Shown: piece after piece, positions 17,418-26,404 of the stretch
How positions within the stretch are numbered: the stretch's first letter is position 1
How the letters are laid out: each line of letters starts with the position of its first letter
Assembly (NCBI GenBank): GCA_027310575.1
Contig: DAIDAO010000052.1
Coordinates: 58,318-122,317, forward strand
Source of the DNA: a bacterium
GTDB lineage: Archaea > Thermoproteota > Nitrososphaeria > Nitrososphaerales > Gagatemarchaeaceae
Length of the DNA: 64,000 nt
Direction: 5' to 3'
Position numbers and translations under genes: made by a program
The notes under the pieces: generated by a model
Databases searched by the model: none
What the model saw: only the letters and a program-made list of their open reading frames with translations
What the model was told of the DNA's origin: nothing

Positions 17418-18350
17418 ATGGCGCCATCCCTTGAAGCGGCGGGGCTCACGAAGAGGTTCGGCGAATTCACCGCCCTTTCGGGGCTGAACCTCAAGATTCA
17501 GGGGACGAAGTGCGTCGGTTTCCTTGGGCCCAACGGCGCAGGGAAGACGACGACCATGAAGATGTTTACTGGGCTCATTTCAGCGACGAGCGGGACCGCC
17601 CTGATCAACGGGGTCGACGTCAGCAGGGACAAGAAGGCGGCGCTCGCCTCGTGCTCCACTCTGATCGAGACACCGGAGATCTACCCCTCGCTCACGCCGA
17701 AGGAAGCTCTCTCGATGCTCTGCGAGATCAGGGGGGTCCCGGCCACAGAGAGGAGCAAGAGGATCGACGAGGCCCTCGGGAGGGTGAAGATGCAGGAGTG
17801 GGAGGGCAGGAAGGTCGGGAGCTTCTCGAAGGGGATGAAGCAGAGGGTCAACGTGGCCTCGACTCTGCTCAGCGACCCGGACGTCATCATCCTGGACGAG
17901 CCGTCAGTCGGGCTCGACCCGAGGGGGATGAGCGAAGTGAGGGACATAGTCAGGTCCCTCGGCAACAGGCTCGTCTTCATGAGCTCGCACCTGCTCGCAG
18001 AGGTGACAGAGGTCTGCCAGGAGGTCGCGCTGATCGACCACGGGAAGCTCATCGTCTACGACTCGATCGAGAATGTCACCGCCAAGTTCGCTGGGGGCTC
18101 AGGCGCGGTCAAGATCGGATTCTCCCGCGCGGTTGACATCCAGACAGGCACGGCCATCTCCAAGCTCGACGGCGTGACCTCGTTCTCGAGGGTCAACGAC
18201 AGGCACGTCCTCGTGAAGTTCGATCCGAAGGTGCTCTCCCAGGAGAAGCTCTTCGAGACCATAGCTGGGATGAAGGCAGGAGCCCAGACGTTCGAGTCCG
18301 AATCAGGATTGGAAGACGCCTACCTCAGCCTCATCAAGGAGACGCTCTAG
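17418..18350 (+). CDS. ABC-2 type transporter, ATP-binding subunit
   Basis: A 310-residue ABC ATPase of the multidrug/ABC-2 export class. Walker A is GPNGAGKTT, the ABC signature is FSKGMKQR in place of LSGGQ, Walker B is VIILDEPSVGLDP, and the H-loop is MSSHLLAE. A C-terminal domain of about 90 residues follows, as in CcmA/DrrA-type ATPases. Start ATG 17418 (MAPSLEAAGLTKRFG) is favoured by a TTATTA box 30 nt upstream and by domain alignment; the longer track ORF is not needed. The permease gene starts 2 bases after its stop, so the two form one exporter. Confidence 0.9.
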   Translation: MAPSLEAAGLTKRFGEFTALSGLNLKIQGTKCVGFLGPNGAGKTTTMKMFTGLISATSGTALINGVDVSRDKKAALASCSTLIETPEIYPSLTPKEALSMLCEIRGVPATERSKRIDEALGRVKMQEWEGRKVGSFSKGMKQRVNVASTLLSDPDVIILDEPSVGLDPRGMSEVRDIVRSLGNRLVFMSSHLLAEVTEVCQEVALIDHGKLIVYDSIENVTAKFAGGSGAVKIGFSRAVDIQTGTAISKLDGVTSFSRVNDRHVLVKFDPKVLSQEKLFETIAGMKAGAQTFESESGLEDAYLSLIKETL

Positions 18351-18352
18351 AG

Positions 18353-19204
18353 ATGGCCAGACCCGCACACCCCCGGGCAAGGGTGAGCACGCTCGCCCAC
18401 ATCGGCATAATCACGAAGTACAACTTCCTCAACTACTTCAGGGCACGCAGGTTCTACGTGATGCTGGCCATCGTCGCCCTCATTTCGGGGCTCTTCACGT
18501 TCCTGGTCGCCTATTATCAGCCCCCGGGGCTCGTGGGGGCTGGGGACGCGCTGAGCTTCTACAAGGGGGGATGGGGGAACTTCGCCACGTTCGTCGTCGT
18601 CCTGTCGACAGCGTTCTTCGGCGGAGACGCGATTTCGGGGGAGTTCCAGAACAGGACAGGATACTTCCTCGTCCCTAACCCGATCCGAAGGTCAGCCATC
18701 TACGTGGGCAAGTGGCTCGCGGCCATGGCCGCGTCGTCGATAATCCTCGCCGTCTTCGCGCTCATAATGATCGCGAACGGGCTGTACTACTACCCCGGGG
18801 ACTTCCCGTCCGAGCTCCTGCAGTCCATCGCGTTCGCCTGGGTCTACCTCGCAGCCGCACTGTCGCTGATGTTCACATTCAGCTCCCTATTCAAGAGCAC
18901 TTCAGTCTCGATCCTCATGGGGGTGATCCTCCTCCTGTTCGTCTTCAACTTCGTGGACCTCATAATCTCGAGCGTGGCCGGGTACGAGCCGGTCTACTCG
19001 ATCACTTACGCTGCCGGCATAATCCCCAACGTCCTGACAGTCCCGTTCCCGGCCCACGTGACGTCGATTCCTGCGGGGGCCCGCTTCGAGCTGAAGTCGT
19101 TCAATGCGACGATCCCCGAGGGGCTGGCAATCCTCGGGATCTACTTCGTGGTGATGGCGGTGGTAGGGCTCTGGCTCTTCCAGCGCAAGGAGTTCTCGGC
19201 CTAG
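18353..19204 (+). CDS. ABC-2 type transporter, permease subunit
   Basis: A 283-residue membrane protein with six predicted TM segments. It begins with a cytoplasmic stretch ITKYNFLNYFRARRFYV, then TM1 (VMLAIVALISGLFTFLVAYY) and the typical FGGDAISGEFQNRTGYFLVPNPIRRSAIYVGKW loop of ABC-2 permeases. TM6 ends in LWLFQRKEFSA. It is the partner of the ATPase just upstream. The cargo is unknown. Its stop shares the four bases CTAG with the stop of the convergent metallophosphoesterase gene. Confidence 0.85.
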   Translation: MARPAHPRARVSTLAHIGIITKYNFLNYFRARRFYVMLAIVALISGLFTFLVAYYQPPGLVGAGDALSFYKGGWGNFATFVVVLSTAFFGGDAISGEFQNRTGYFLVPNPIRRSAIYVGKWLAAMAASSIILAVFALIMIANGLYYYPGDFPSELLQSIAFAWVYLAAALSLMFTFSSLFKSTSVSILMGVILLLFVFNFVDLIISSVAGYEPVYSITYAAGIIPNVLTVPFPAHVTSIPAGARFELKSFNATIPEGLAILGIYFVVMAVVGLWLFQRKEFSA

Positions 19205-20145
19205 CCGCTCGTGAGCAGGAAGTCGTGCAACTTCCCGTCCACCAGGTTGACGAGCGCCCCCCTGAGGATGCCGTCCGAATACTCGCTCCCGGGGTTGAGG
19301 CAGAGCGACCGACCTATCTTCACGAACCCCTTCGACTCGTGGATGTGCCCGTGGAGCCCGAGAAGGGGCGCATGCTTCTCTATCGACCGCTTTACCGCTG
19401 AACTTCCCACGTGAATGAACTTGATGCCCAACCCCTCCTTGACGTAGTTGAAGTCGTGGCTGACCGCCGGCGCCTTGTCCAGCGCCGTGTCGATCGGCGG
19501 GACGTGCAGGTTGTAGACTGCCGTGTCGGGTCTCTGGACCTTCGAAGCCAGGGCTTCGATCATCTCTCCCAGCCTGTCCTCGCTCACCTCCCTGGGGCTC
19601 TTCCAGGGCGTCGGGTTGGCGTAGCCCAGGGTTATCATCTCGTACCCTCCGTCGAGCTCTACGACCCTGTTCTCCGGGTTGACGACCTGCCCGGAGTCGA
19701 TGAGAGTGGAGTCGATCTCCAGCTTGTCGTCGTTGCCCGGCGAGATGTAGCACCTTACGCCTGTCCCCCTGAGCCTCTCCTGCGCAAGGCTGATCCATGA
19801 CCTGAGGACGTCGGCCATTGCTCTGTCGAAGACCTCGGTCTCCTTCGTCTTGTCGGACTTCAGCTCTTCCAGCCCTGCCTGGGTGGTCACGAACGAATAC
19901 TGCCCTGCGTCCTGGAGCGACTTCCTTGAATCGCCCAGTCGCTCCTTGCCTATGGTCTTCCTCTCGCCGAAGAGCATGACTTCGTACTTGCCGTCAGGCC
20001 TCTCGACGAAGGGTATCAGGACCTTCCCGGTGATGTCCCCGCCGAGGATGAGGCAGTCTGAGCCGTAGAACTTCGCTGCGTTGAGGAACTTCCTGAAGCA
20101 CCTGTCGGAGCCGTGGACGTCTGTGGTGAAGAAGATGCGCGTCAA
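19201..20145 (-). CDS. calcineurin-like metallophosphoesterase
   Basis: A 314-residue hydrolase with the dinuclear-metal motifs TTDVHGS, LILGGDITG, ISPGNDD, NLHVPP and GLHGHIHES in order. Substrate (phosphodiester or nucleotide) is unknown. The track ORF runs 112 codons further upstream through non-conserved sequence. I take TTG 20145 (LTRIFFTTDVHG), which starts the domain directly and lies 32 nt after a TATA-like TTAAATA. It is convergent with the ABC permease, sharing a CTAG stop. Confidence 0.85.
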   Translation of the reverse strand: MTRIFFTTDVHGSDRCFRKFLNAAKFYGSDCLILGGDITGKVLIPFVERPDGKYEVMLFGERKTIGKERLGDSRKSLQDAGQYSFVTTQAGLEELKSDKTKETEVFDRAMADVLRSWISLAQERLRGTGVRCYISPGNDDKLEIDSTLIDSGQVVNPENRVVELDGGYEMITLGYANPTPWKSPREVSEDRLGEMIEALASKVQRPDTAVYNLHVPPIDTALDKAPAVSHDFNYVKEGLGIKFIHVGSSAVKRSIEKHAPLLGLHGHIHESKGFVKIGRSLCLNPGSEYSDGILRGALVNLVDGKLHDFLLTSG

Positions 20146-20173
20146 GGGCGAGAGCCCCGCGGAATACCTACGG

Positions 20174-20180
20174 TATTTAA
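20174..20180 (-). promoter_or_regulatory. TATA-like box for the metallophosphoesterase gene
   Basis: TTAAATA on the minus strand is centred 32 nt before the TTG at 20145. It supports the short start and a leader of only a few bases. Confidence 0.5.
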
Positions 20181-20224
20181 CAGTGGATTGGCATCGTGGT
20201 GCGAATCGGCGCTCTCCGGCGTAA

Positions 20225-21460
20225 TCAGCGGATGAATTCGAACGGGTCCTTCCCTTGCGACGACGCGTAGGCTGCCAGGTACATCCCAGCGCTCCAGGAC
20301 TGTCCGTACTGGCCCCTGGCCTCCCCCTTCCTTCCGTCCAGCCACTCGTTGAAACCCACAGTCTCTCCCTCCCTGACGACCCCGTTCGCCCTCGCCAGGT
20401 TCTGGAGTTCGGTCGCAGCCCGGTCGATCCCCAGCGAGTAGAGCGCGCAGACATGGAAGCCGCCGACGAAGGGCCAGACACCCCCGTTGTGGTAGTCCAG
20501 GTGCCCGCTCCTGTGTTGTATGGGGAGCATGGCGTCGAAGTTGTCGTCGTAGCCGGCGTCCCCCTTCTTGTACGGCGGGTCGAGGACCCTGACCGGGAAT
20601 GGCTGAGTCAGCCCCCTCGCTTCGATCGTCCCGAGGATCGAGCGGAAGGTCTCGTCGGGCGCGGCCCCCGAGAGCCCGCAGAGCAGGTTGGAGAGGGTGT
20701 CGAAGTGTGAATCGATCCTGGCGAACGAGATGTACTGCAGGAAGTACTTCTTTGACATGTCCACCGCCTTCTGCTCTCTGTGGTGCGTCGCGAGCCTCGG
20801 CCAGTACTTCGAGATCCTCCCAGTGCTGTCGTCTCCAGGCAGGAACACGTCCACGAACCTCTCCTTGAGCGCGTCGTAGTCGAGGAGGTTCATGGACCCA
20901 GGGGTCTTGCCGGCTGCGGCGAGGAGGGAGCCGATGCAACGGGTCGCGGCGAGGAAGAGGACGTTGTTGTAAAGGGTCTTGCCGGTACGCTGTATCGCTG
21001 CGTCCATCCAGTCCGCCCCCTGAGGGGAGTCCACGAGCCACGAGTTGTTCGCGTCCTGGAATCGTACGAACCGGTAGGCATCCATCGCGGCGTCAAGGTC
21101 AGGGCCGAGGAGGGCCCTGTCCCCGGTCGCATGGTAGAGGCTGGCAAGCCCTATGACGTACCAGCACGAGGAGTCTGTCGAGCCTGAGAAGCCGAACTCG
21201 GGCTGGTCCGTGCTCAGGTCGTAGAAGTTCGGGATCTGCCCCAGCGGAGCCCTGGTCTTGGCGAAAGTGTCGAGCGTCGTCTGCGCGGATTGAAGGAGGA
21301 CCGGATCCTGCAGAAGGTTGGCCCCGAGGAACGAGATGAAAGCGTCCCGGGCCCAGACCTGGTTGTAGTACGCGTGCGAAGCCTTGAGGCCGCGCAGGGT
21401 CGCGTTCCGCCTCAGGACTTCGACCGCCTTCTGATATGTGGCGTCGGATATGGAGCTCAA
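20225..21460 (-). CDS. (alpha/alpha)6-barrel glycoside hydrolase, amylo-alpha-1,6-glucosidase/GH100-like
   Basis: A 411-residue six-hairpin glycosidase. The motif YYNQVWARDAFISFLGANLL corresponds to the catalytic-acid region of glycogen-debranching/GH100-type enzymes. GSTDSSCWYVIGLASLY, SPQGADWMDAAIQRTGKTLYNN and HNGGVWPFVGGFHV also match this superfamily. Substrate could be a glycogen branch, trehalose or a glucosyl compatible solute; I cannot choose. The track start is GTG 21484, but the only TATA-like box (GATTAAAG) is centred about 8 nt from that codon and 32 nt from TTG 21460, so I prefer TTG 21460. It diverges from the small zinc-ribbon gene. Confidence 0.75.
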   Translation of the reverse strand: MSSISDATYQKAVEVLRRNATLRGLKASHAYYNQVWARDAFISFLGANLLQDPVLLQSAQTTLDTFAKTRAPLGQIPNFYDLSTDQPEFGFSGSTDSSCWYVIGLASLYHATGDRALLGPDLDAAMDAYRFVRFQDANNSWLVDSPQGADWMDAAIQRTGKTLYNNVLFLAATRCIGSLLAAAGKTPGSMNLLDYDALKERFVDVFLPGDDSTGRISKYWPRLATHHREQKAVDMSKKYFLQYISFARIDSHFDTLSNLLCGLSGAAPDETFRSILGTIEARGLTQPFPVRVLDPPYKKGDAGYDDNFDAMLPIQHRSGHLDYHNGGVWPFVGGFHVCALYSLGIDRAATELQNLARANGVVREGETVGFNEWLDGRKGEARGQYGQSWSAGMYLAAYASSQGKDPFEFIR

Positions 21461-21488
21461 CTTGCTGGTCCCCCGTCGGCCCACTCCG

Positions 21489-21496
21489 CTTTAATC
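21489..21496 (-). promoter_or_regulatory. TATA-like box for the glycoside hydrolase gene
   Basis: GATTAAAG on the minus strand is centred about 32 nt before TTG 21460. It sits too close to the track start (GTG 21484) for a promoter to serve that codon, and so decides the start. Confidence 0.45.
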
Positions 21497-21565
21497 CTCG
21501 TGGAGGAGCATTCCTTTTCTACGGCCGGGAGTCCTTAATGGCATGCCGAGGGCCAGGGGAACGGC

Positions 21566-21769
21566 GTGAAGTCCGAGATCTCCCCGATGTTCCTCACCTA
21601 CCACATGGTGAAGTGGCAGGACGTGGAACAACATCCGTCTGACCAGAAGTGCCAGACGTGCGGCCAGCCGCTGAAGCTGACGGAGGACGTGGTCAGCACG
21701 GGAGGCGCAAGATACGTCGGGTACGTCTGTCACGCGGACAAGCGGGTGACGTGGGTGAAGGTTGGCTGA
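21566..21769 (+). CDS. small zinc-ribbon-like protein (67 aa)
   Basis: I do not recognise a family. A CxxC pair (KCQTCGQPL) and a later single cysteine with a histidine (YVCHADK) could coordinate one zinc. Start GTG 21566 (MKSEISPMFLTYHMVKW) lies 29 nt after a TATA-like CCTTAATGG, supporting a leaderless mRNA. It is convergent with the MazG-like gene, with 5 bases between stops. Real coding is likely from frame, promoter spacing and cysteine pattern. Confidence 0.6.
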   Translation: MKSEISPMFLTYHMVKWQDVEQHPSDQKCQTCGQPLKLTEDVVSTGGARYVGYVCHADKRVTWVKVG

Positions 21770-21774
21770 ACCCC

Positions 21775-22092
21775 TTACTGCTTCTTTGACCTGAAGCCTT
21801 CGCCGTACTGATAGGGCCTGTTCATGTTCTTCGCCCACTTTCGCTCGAACATCTCGTCCATGTCTGCGGCCGGGTCTATGAGCCGCGATGCGTCTAGGAC
21901 GTAGAAGACCACGTCTATCAGCTCCTCGATGGTTTCCTCCTTCGGCCTCCCCTTCTTCCACGAGTCTCCGGCCTCCCCAAGCTCGATGAACGCGAACAGG
22001 AGCTTGTTCGGTATGTCGTCGGGGGCGTTCCCGAACCCTTTCGCGACGACAAGTTCTCCGATCTTCCTTCTGGCTTCCTGCAGAGTTGGCAC
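21775..22092 (-). CDS. MazG-like nucleotide pyrophosphohydrolase
   Basis: A 105-residue all-alpha NTP pyrophosphohydrolase-like protein. Acidic metal-binding motifs are FIELGEAGD and, about 20 residues later, EELIDVVFYVLD, which follow the ExxE...ExxD pattern of MazG/dUTPase-type enzymes that hydrolyse NTPs to NMP + PPi. Start GTG 22092 (VPTLQEARRKIGELV) was chosen because the longer track ORF would overlap the endonuclease III gene; 23 bases then separate them. Substrate is unknown. Confidence 0.75.
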   Translation of the reverse strand: MPTLQEARRKIGELVVAKGFGNAPDDIPNKLLFAFIELGEAGDSWKKGRPKEETIEELIDVVFYVLDASRLIDPAADMDEMFERKWAKNMNRPYQYGEGFRSKKQ

Positions 22093-22115
22093 GCTTTCGG
22101 GGCCCGGATTTTGGT

Positions 22116-22808
22116 CTAAGAAGCTTTCCGCTTCGGGGCCACGACCGTCCGGTAGTATTCGCAGGTCGCCCTCAGCGTGCAGATGTCGCACTTCGGGCCG
22201 ATGGGTTTGCAGGTCGTCTGGCCGAACCTCACGAACAGGTCGTTCAGCTCGAGCCAGTACCGCCTGGGCACGATCCTGACGAGCTCCGCTTCCGTGTCTT
22301 CGGGCTTCTTGGTCCTGACGAGCCCCAGCCTGTTCGAGATCCTGTGGACATGGGTGTCCACCGGTATAGCAGGCTTGTTGAACGCGTAGACAAGGACGCA
22401 GTTGGCGGTCTTCCTCCCCACCGCGCGCAGCTTCAGCAGGTCCGCCTCGTTGTCTGGGACTGCGCCCCCGAACTGCTGCACGAGTTGCCTGGACGCGGTG
22501 ATGATGTTCTTCGCCTTCATGTTGTAGAAGCCCGAGGGCCTTATGAGACGGCGGACGACCCGCGGGTCGGCCCCGGCAAGCTGGGCAGGGGTCTTGTACA
22601 CTGAAAACAGGTTTTCAGTCGCCTTCGTGGTGTTTTCGTCCTTGGTCCTGTGAGATAGTATCGTCCCGATGAGGATGCGGAAGGGGTCCCCGCCTTCGCT
22701 GTCCTGCAGCTGCGCCAGGGCAGTCGCCCGCTTGTCCGTGGAGCCGTACACCATCCCGCGGATCTCCCTCAGGATGGCAGGTATGCCTAGGCGCTTTCTG
22801 CGACCCAC
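22116..22808 (-). CDS. nth: endonuclease III (DNA glycosylase/AP lyase)
   Basis: Base-excision-repair glycosylase that removes oxidised pyrimidines and nicks the abasic site. The helix-hairpin-helix region [16 protein letters not shown] carries the catalytic lysine, and [15 protein letters not shown] carries the catalytic aspartate. The C-terminal iron-sulfur loop C-x6-C-x2-C-x5-C is complete ([17 protein letters not shown]). I use GTG 22808 (230 aa), which retains the N-terminal helix; the track ATG at 22844 would overlap the epimerase by 58 bases. The gene follows the epimerase with a short overlap. Confidence 0.92.
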   Translation of the reverse strand: MGRRKRLGIPAILREIRGMVYGSTDKRATALAQLQDSEGGDPFRILIGTILSHRTKDENTTKATENLFSVYKTPAQLAGADPRVVRRLIRPSGFYNMKAKNIITASRQLVQQFGGAVPDNEADLLKLRAVGRKTANCVLVYAFNKPAIPVDTHVHRISNRLGLVRTKKPEDTEAELVRIVPRRYWLELNDLFVRFGQTTCKPIGPKCDICTLRATCEYYRTVVAPKRKAS

Positions 22809-23710
22809 GGCTCTCTCTTGAACCAGGCTGCTATCTCCTCGCATGTGCTCTTCAGGTCATACTTCGGCGCGTATCCGAGCTCCCTCCAGTCCGGCTGTTC
22901 GTCGATCCTCAGGGAGGCCCTGAGCTGCTCAGCTGTGTACTTTGGAAGCCGCGACGCGGAGAAGACGCCCTGCTTCCTGACCCGGGCGTCGCTCCCGATG
23001 GCCTCGGCTATCCCAGAGGCAAGACCTTCGGGGGTGGAGTCGAAGGACTTTAGCAGGAACGATCTCCCGCTGGGGGCGTTAGACGTCGCCGCTTGGTACA
23101 TCGCCTGGGCGATGTCCTTCGGATGCGCGAACGACATTGCGCCGCGGGACGGGATGACGGCTTCCCCTGAGGCGAGCATGCGGAGCAGAGGGACGACGAG
23201 GGATTCGTCTCTCGACCCCACGGCCCGCGCGGACCTTATGATGGCGACCCTGGGCGCCTGGCTCCTCTTGGAGTACTCCATCAGGACCCTCTCTGACTCG
23301 GCCTTGGACCGCTGGTACTCGTTCGACGGCGCGAAGGGGGTGGACGGGTCGACCATCTTCTGTGTCGAGCCGTAGACGTCCAGGGTGCTAAGGTGAACGA
23401 GAGCCTTGACCTTCGACTCCGACGCCACTTCGAGGAGGCTCAGGAGCCCTTCGGTGTTCGCCTTCATGAAGCCTGAGTCTGTGCCCGGCATCGGGGACGC
23501 CATGTTGTAGACGACGTCGGCGCCCTCCATCGCCTCGTGGAGCGCGTGGTGGTCGAGGAGGTCGGCCTCGACCCCCTGGACGCCGCTCGCGTCCATTATC
23601 TTCAGGTGGGACCCCTTCCTGAATATCCCCTTGGAGATCTCCCCCTGCTGGAAGAGGTACTCCACGACGTGCCCGCCGACGAAGCCTGTCCCCCCGACGA
23701 GGAGGTTCAC
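22787..23710 (-). CDS. NAD(P)-dependent epimerase/dehydratase (extended SDR)
   Basis: A 307-residue extended short-chain dehydrogenase. The nucleotide-binding loop is [10 protein letters not shown] at the N-terminus, VYNMASP follows strand 4, and an active-site YQRSKAES (YxxxK) lies near residue 133. It acts on a nucleotide-sugar or steroid-like substrate; identity unknown. Start GTG 23710 overlaps the stop of the His-rich gene upstream (GTGA), suggesting coupling. It is followed by nth with a short overlap. Confidence 0.85.
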   Translation of the reverse strand: MNLLVGGTGFVGGHVVEYLFQQGEISKGIFRKGSHLKIMDASGVQGVEADLLDHHALHEAMEGADVVYNMASPMPGTDSGFMKANTEGLLSLLEVASESKVKALVHLSTLDVYGSTQKMVDPSTPFAPSNEYQRSKAESERVLMEYSKRSQAPRVAIIRSARAVGSRDESLVVPLLRMLASGEAVIPSRGAMSFAHPKDIAQAMYQAATSNAPSGRSFLLKSFDSTPEGLASGIAEAIGSDARVRKQGVFSASRLPKYTAEQLRASLRIDEQPDWRELGYAPKYDLKSTCEEIAAWFKREPWVAESA

Positions 23711-24024
23711 TCCCTGCCCCCCTCCGCTCCGAGATGATGATGGTGGTGGTGCTCGTCCTTTCCCGGCCTTGCTTCGAACTCGCCCCTCACAAGCCTCAGC
23801 TGCATGTCCTCCTCGAACATGGGAAAGTCCCCCGTCAGCCTGGCCAGCTTGGCTTTCGCTGCCTTCGAGAACTGGGGGGAGAAGTTCTGGCCCCCGAACC
23901 TGCCGTAGGCGACCCCCGAGAACCTCACCTTCGTCCCTTCGATTTCGACAAACCCTCGGATCAGGTTGGCGACTTCGCCTTCGCTGACGTAGTCCACTAC
24001 TATCGTGTATGCCGGGAGGCTCAT
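23707..24024 (-). CDS. hypothetical protein with native C-terminal hexahistidine
   Basis: A 105-residue protein of no family I recognise. It begins MSLPAYTIVVDYVSEGEV and looks like a small beta-rich domain (LIRGFVEIEGTKVRFSGVAYG) followed by a helix, then ends in a charged tail with six consecutive histidines (DEHHHHHHLG). The His tract could bind divalent metal. A TATA-like GGTTTAAAA is centred 28 nt before its ATG, so it has its own promoter. It lies just downstream of a P1B metal ATPase and overlaps the epimerase gene by 4 bases. Confidence 0.7.
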   Translation of the reverse strand: MSLPAYTIVVDYVSEGEVANLIRGFVEIEGTKVRFSGVAYGRFGGQNFSPQFSKAAKAKLARLTGDFPMFEEDMQLRLVRGEFEARPGKDEHHHHHHLGAEGGRE

Positions 24025-24049
24025 CGGCCCCGGCCCTCCCCGTTACTGG

Positions 24050-24055
24050 TTTAAA
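24050..24055 (-). promoter_or_regulatory. TATA-like box for the His6 gene
   Basis: TTTAAA is centred 28 nt before the ATG at 24024, in the gap after the P-type ATPase stop. It implies independent, leaderless transcription. Confidence 0.5.
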
Positions 24056-24070
24056 ATCCAGCCTGAGCTC

Positions 24071-25954
24071 TCAGCGGACCCGGAGGGCGTTCAGGATCAC
24101 CGAGACGTCTATGACCTCCTGGAGCGTCGCCCCGATCGCAGGCTCGATCACCCCGAAGGCTGCGATCCCCATGAGCACCAGGCTCGCCCCTAGGCCGAAG
24201 TTGATCCCCTCCCTGGCCACCCTGTCCATCTTCCTCCCGGTGGCGATCGCCTCCGGGACCCGCGTCACGTCGTCGACCAGCAGCACCATGTCGGCCGCTT
24301 CGGCAGAGATGGCCGTCCCCTTGGCGCCCATGGCGATCCCCACGGTCGCGGTCGCGAGGGCAGGCGCGTCGTTGATGCCGTCCCCTACCATCACCGTAGG
24401 CCCGTGGGTCGACTTCAGGCGTGCGACCTCGGCCACCTTCCGCTCCGGGAGCAGGCCCGACATGAAGCTCGTGACCCCAGACTGCATCGCCACAGACTCC
24501 GCGTTCTCCCTGTTGTCCCCGGTCAGCATGACTATCTCCCTCACGCCGAGCTCACGCAGCTTCCCCACCATGTACGGGACGCCTGGCCTCACCTGGTCAG
24601 TGAACACGACGATCCCCGCAGGGCGGCCGTCGACTGCGATGAAAGTCGCGAGCCTGCCTCTCAGGGCGAGCTCCTCGGTGGTCATCTGCAGCTCTCTGGG
24701 GAAGAGGATGCCCGTACGCTCTTCGCAGAGCCTTCGCAGGCCCACCACCACCCTCCTCGAGTTCACGTTCCCCTCCACACCCTCGCTCGGGATTTCCTTG
24801 AACTCGGTCGGGACCGGAAGGTTGCCGAACTTCTCCCTCCCGGCCTTCGTGATCGAGTTCGCCACAGGGTGCGAAGAGAGCTGTTCCAGAGAGGCGGCGA
24901 AGAGCAGGAGTTCGTCCTCCGTCCAGCCGCTCAGCGGCATCAGCTTCTCGACCGCAGGCTCGCCATAGGTGAGCGTTCCTGTCTTGTCGAAGACGACCAC
25001 CCTTGCGCCCGAAATCTGCTCGAGCGACGCGCCGCTCTTGACGATGATGCCTTCGGAGGCCGCCCTGTTCACCCCGCTGATCACTGCAATCGGCGTCGCA
25101 AGTATGAGGGGGCATGGCGTGGCCACGACGAGGACAGACAGGATGGTCCTCGCGTCGCCTGTGACCAGTGCGCCGACTATGGCCACGACTATCGTGAGGG
25201 GGGTGAACCAGACCGCGTACTTGTCTGCGAGCCGCTGAATCTGTGGCTTCCCTTCCTGCGCGTGCCTGACTATCTCGACTATCTTGGAGTACTCGCTCTC
25301 CGCGCTAACCTTCTCGGCCTTCATCTCGAAGGTGTCCCCCACGTTGACGGTCCCGCTGAGGAGGGAGTCTCCCCTGGACTTCGGCCTGGCGAGCGGCTCG
25401 CCTGTCACCGACGACTCATCGATCTCCGCTTCCTCAGCGACCAGCGCCCCGTCGACAGGGATGAGCTCTCCCCTCTTCACGAGCAGCAGGTCCCCGGGTT
25501 TGACCTCCTGGACACCGATCACCTTGACCGAGCTGTCCATCTTCAGGTTCGCGGTCCTCGGAGCCCGCGCCGCGAGCTCGGTGAGTGCCGACGACGCTCT
25601 CCCCATGCCGTAGTCCTCGAGGGCTTCCCCCCCTGACTGCATCAGCACTATGACGGTGCCTGCGAAAGCCTCGTCGAAGAAGATGGCTGCGAGGATCGCG
25701 AGCATTGCGATGAGGTCTGCCGCGAACCGTCCGTGGAGGATGCCCCTGATGGTCTTGAGGACGATCGGGACCCCTCCGAGCACAAGTGCGGCCGTCCAGA
25801 CGATAGTGCCAGGCTCGGGGAGCCGAAGCGACCAAGTCAGTACGGAGCCGAGCACCAGCCCCACGAGAGCCCCAAATGGGATCGGATAGGCCAGGACCAG
25901 CCCGAAGCCGGAAGTGCGTGATGACCCGATAGTACCGACGCCGAGAGCTCGCAT
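24071..25954 (-). CDS. heavy-metal translocating P1B-type ATPase
   Basis: A 627-residue ion pump without an N-terminal heavy-metal-associated domain. Actuator motif is SSVTGEPLARPKS, the TM metal-site motif is TPCP (ATPCPLILATP), the phosphorylation site is VFDKTGTLTYG, the P1B histidine is SSHPVANSI, and the hinge is VGDGINDAPAL. The TPCP variant differs from the CPC of Cu and Zn/Cd pumps and the SPC of Co pumps; from memory it is typical of the P1B-5 group, so the metal is left open. It is the third gene of a USP-CBS-ATPase operon, 17 bases after the CBS stop. Confidence 0.92.
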   Translation of the reverse strand: MRALGVGTIGSSRTSGFGLVLAYPIPFGALVGLVLGSVLTWSLRLPEPGTIVWTAALVLGGVPIVLKTIRGILHGRFAADLIAMLAILAAIFFDEAFAGTVIVLMQSGGEALEDYGMGRASSALTELAARAPRTANLKMDSSVKVIGVQEVKPGDLLLVKRGELIPVDGALVAEEAEIDESSVTGEPLARPKSRGDSLLSGTVNVGDTFEMKAEKVSAESEYSKIVEIVRHAQEGKPQIQRLADKYAVWFTPLTIVVAIVGALVTGDARTILSVLVVATPCPLILATPIAVISGVNRAASEGIIVKSGASLEQISGARVVVFDKTGTLTYGEPAVEKLMPLSGWTEDELLLFAASLEQLSSHPVANSITKAGREKFGNLPVPTEFKEIPSEGVEGNVNSRRVVVGLRRLCEERTGILFPRELQMTTEELALRGRLATFIAVDGRPAGIVVFTDQVRPGVPYMVGKLRELGVREIVMLTGDNRENAESVAMQSGVTSFMSGLLPERKVAEVARLKSTHGPTVMVGDGINDAPALATATVGIAMGAKGTAISAEAADMVLLVDDVTRVPEAIATGRKMDRVAREGINFGLGASLVLMGIAAFGVIEPAIGATLQEVIDVSVILNALRVR

Positions 25955-25971
25955 CGCTTGTGCCGCTCCGA

Positions 25972-26400
25972 CTACATTTCAAAGTCCGGCGGCCGGTACC
26001 GCGCCCGCACCATCTCCTTGAGGGAGGTGACCAGGGCGAAGCTGGTGTTCACGATGTCGGTCTGGGTGACTATCCCCACGAGCTTCCCGTCCTCCATGAC
26101 TGGGAGCTTCTTGACTTCGGCATCGGCCATCATCTTCGCGGCTACCTCGACCCTCTCGTCGGGTGTGACGCTGACCAGAGGCTTCCTTCCTACGGTGACC
26201 GCGGTGGTGGCGGGATCGTATCCCTTCGCGACTGTCCGCGAGACGTCCCCCTCTGTGATGATCCCGACGGTGGACGACCCTTCGACGATCACAAGGGAGC
26301 CTATCTTCCACTTCGACATCGCCTTGGCTGCGTCCATGATCGTCGCCTCCGCCCCTATTGTCTTGACGTTCCTGCTCATGATGTCCTTGACGTAGATCAT
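25972..26400 (-). CDS. CBS-domain pair protein
   Basis: A 142-residue protein made of two CBS domains: first MIYVKDIMSRNVKTIGAEATIMDAA to TEGDVSRTV, second TVGRKPLVSVTPDERVEVAAKMM to GIVTQTDIV. A Bateman pair of this kind usually binds AMP, ATP or SAM and acts as a sensor. It starts 4 bases after the USP gene and precedes the P1B ATPase, so the two nucleotide-sensing proteins may regulate the pump (inference). Confidence 0.88.
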   Translation of the reverse strand: MIYVKDIMSRNVKTIGAEATIMDAAKAMSKWKIGSLVIVEGSSTVGIITEGDVSRTVAKGYDPATTAVTVGRKPLVSVTPDERVEVAAKMMADAEVKKLPVMEDGKLVGIVTQTDIVNTSFALVTSLKEMVRARYRPPDFEM

Positions 26401-26404
26401 GCTT

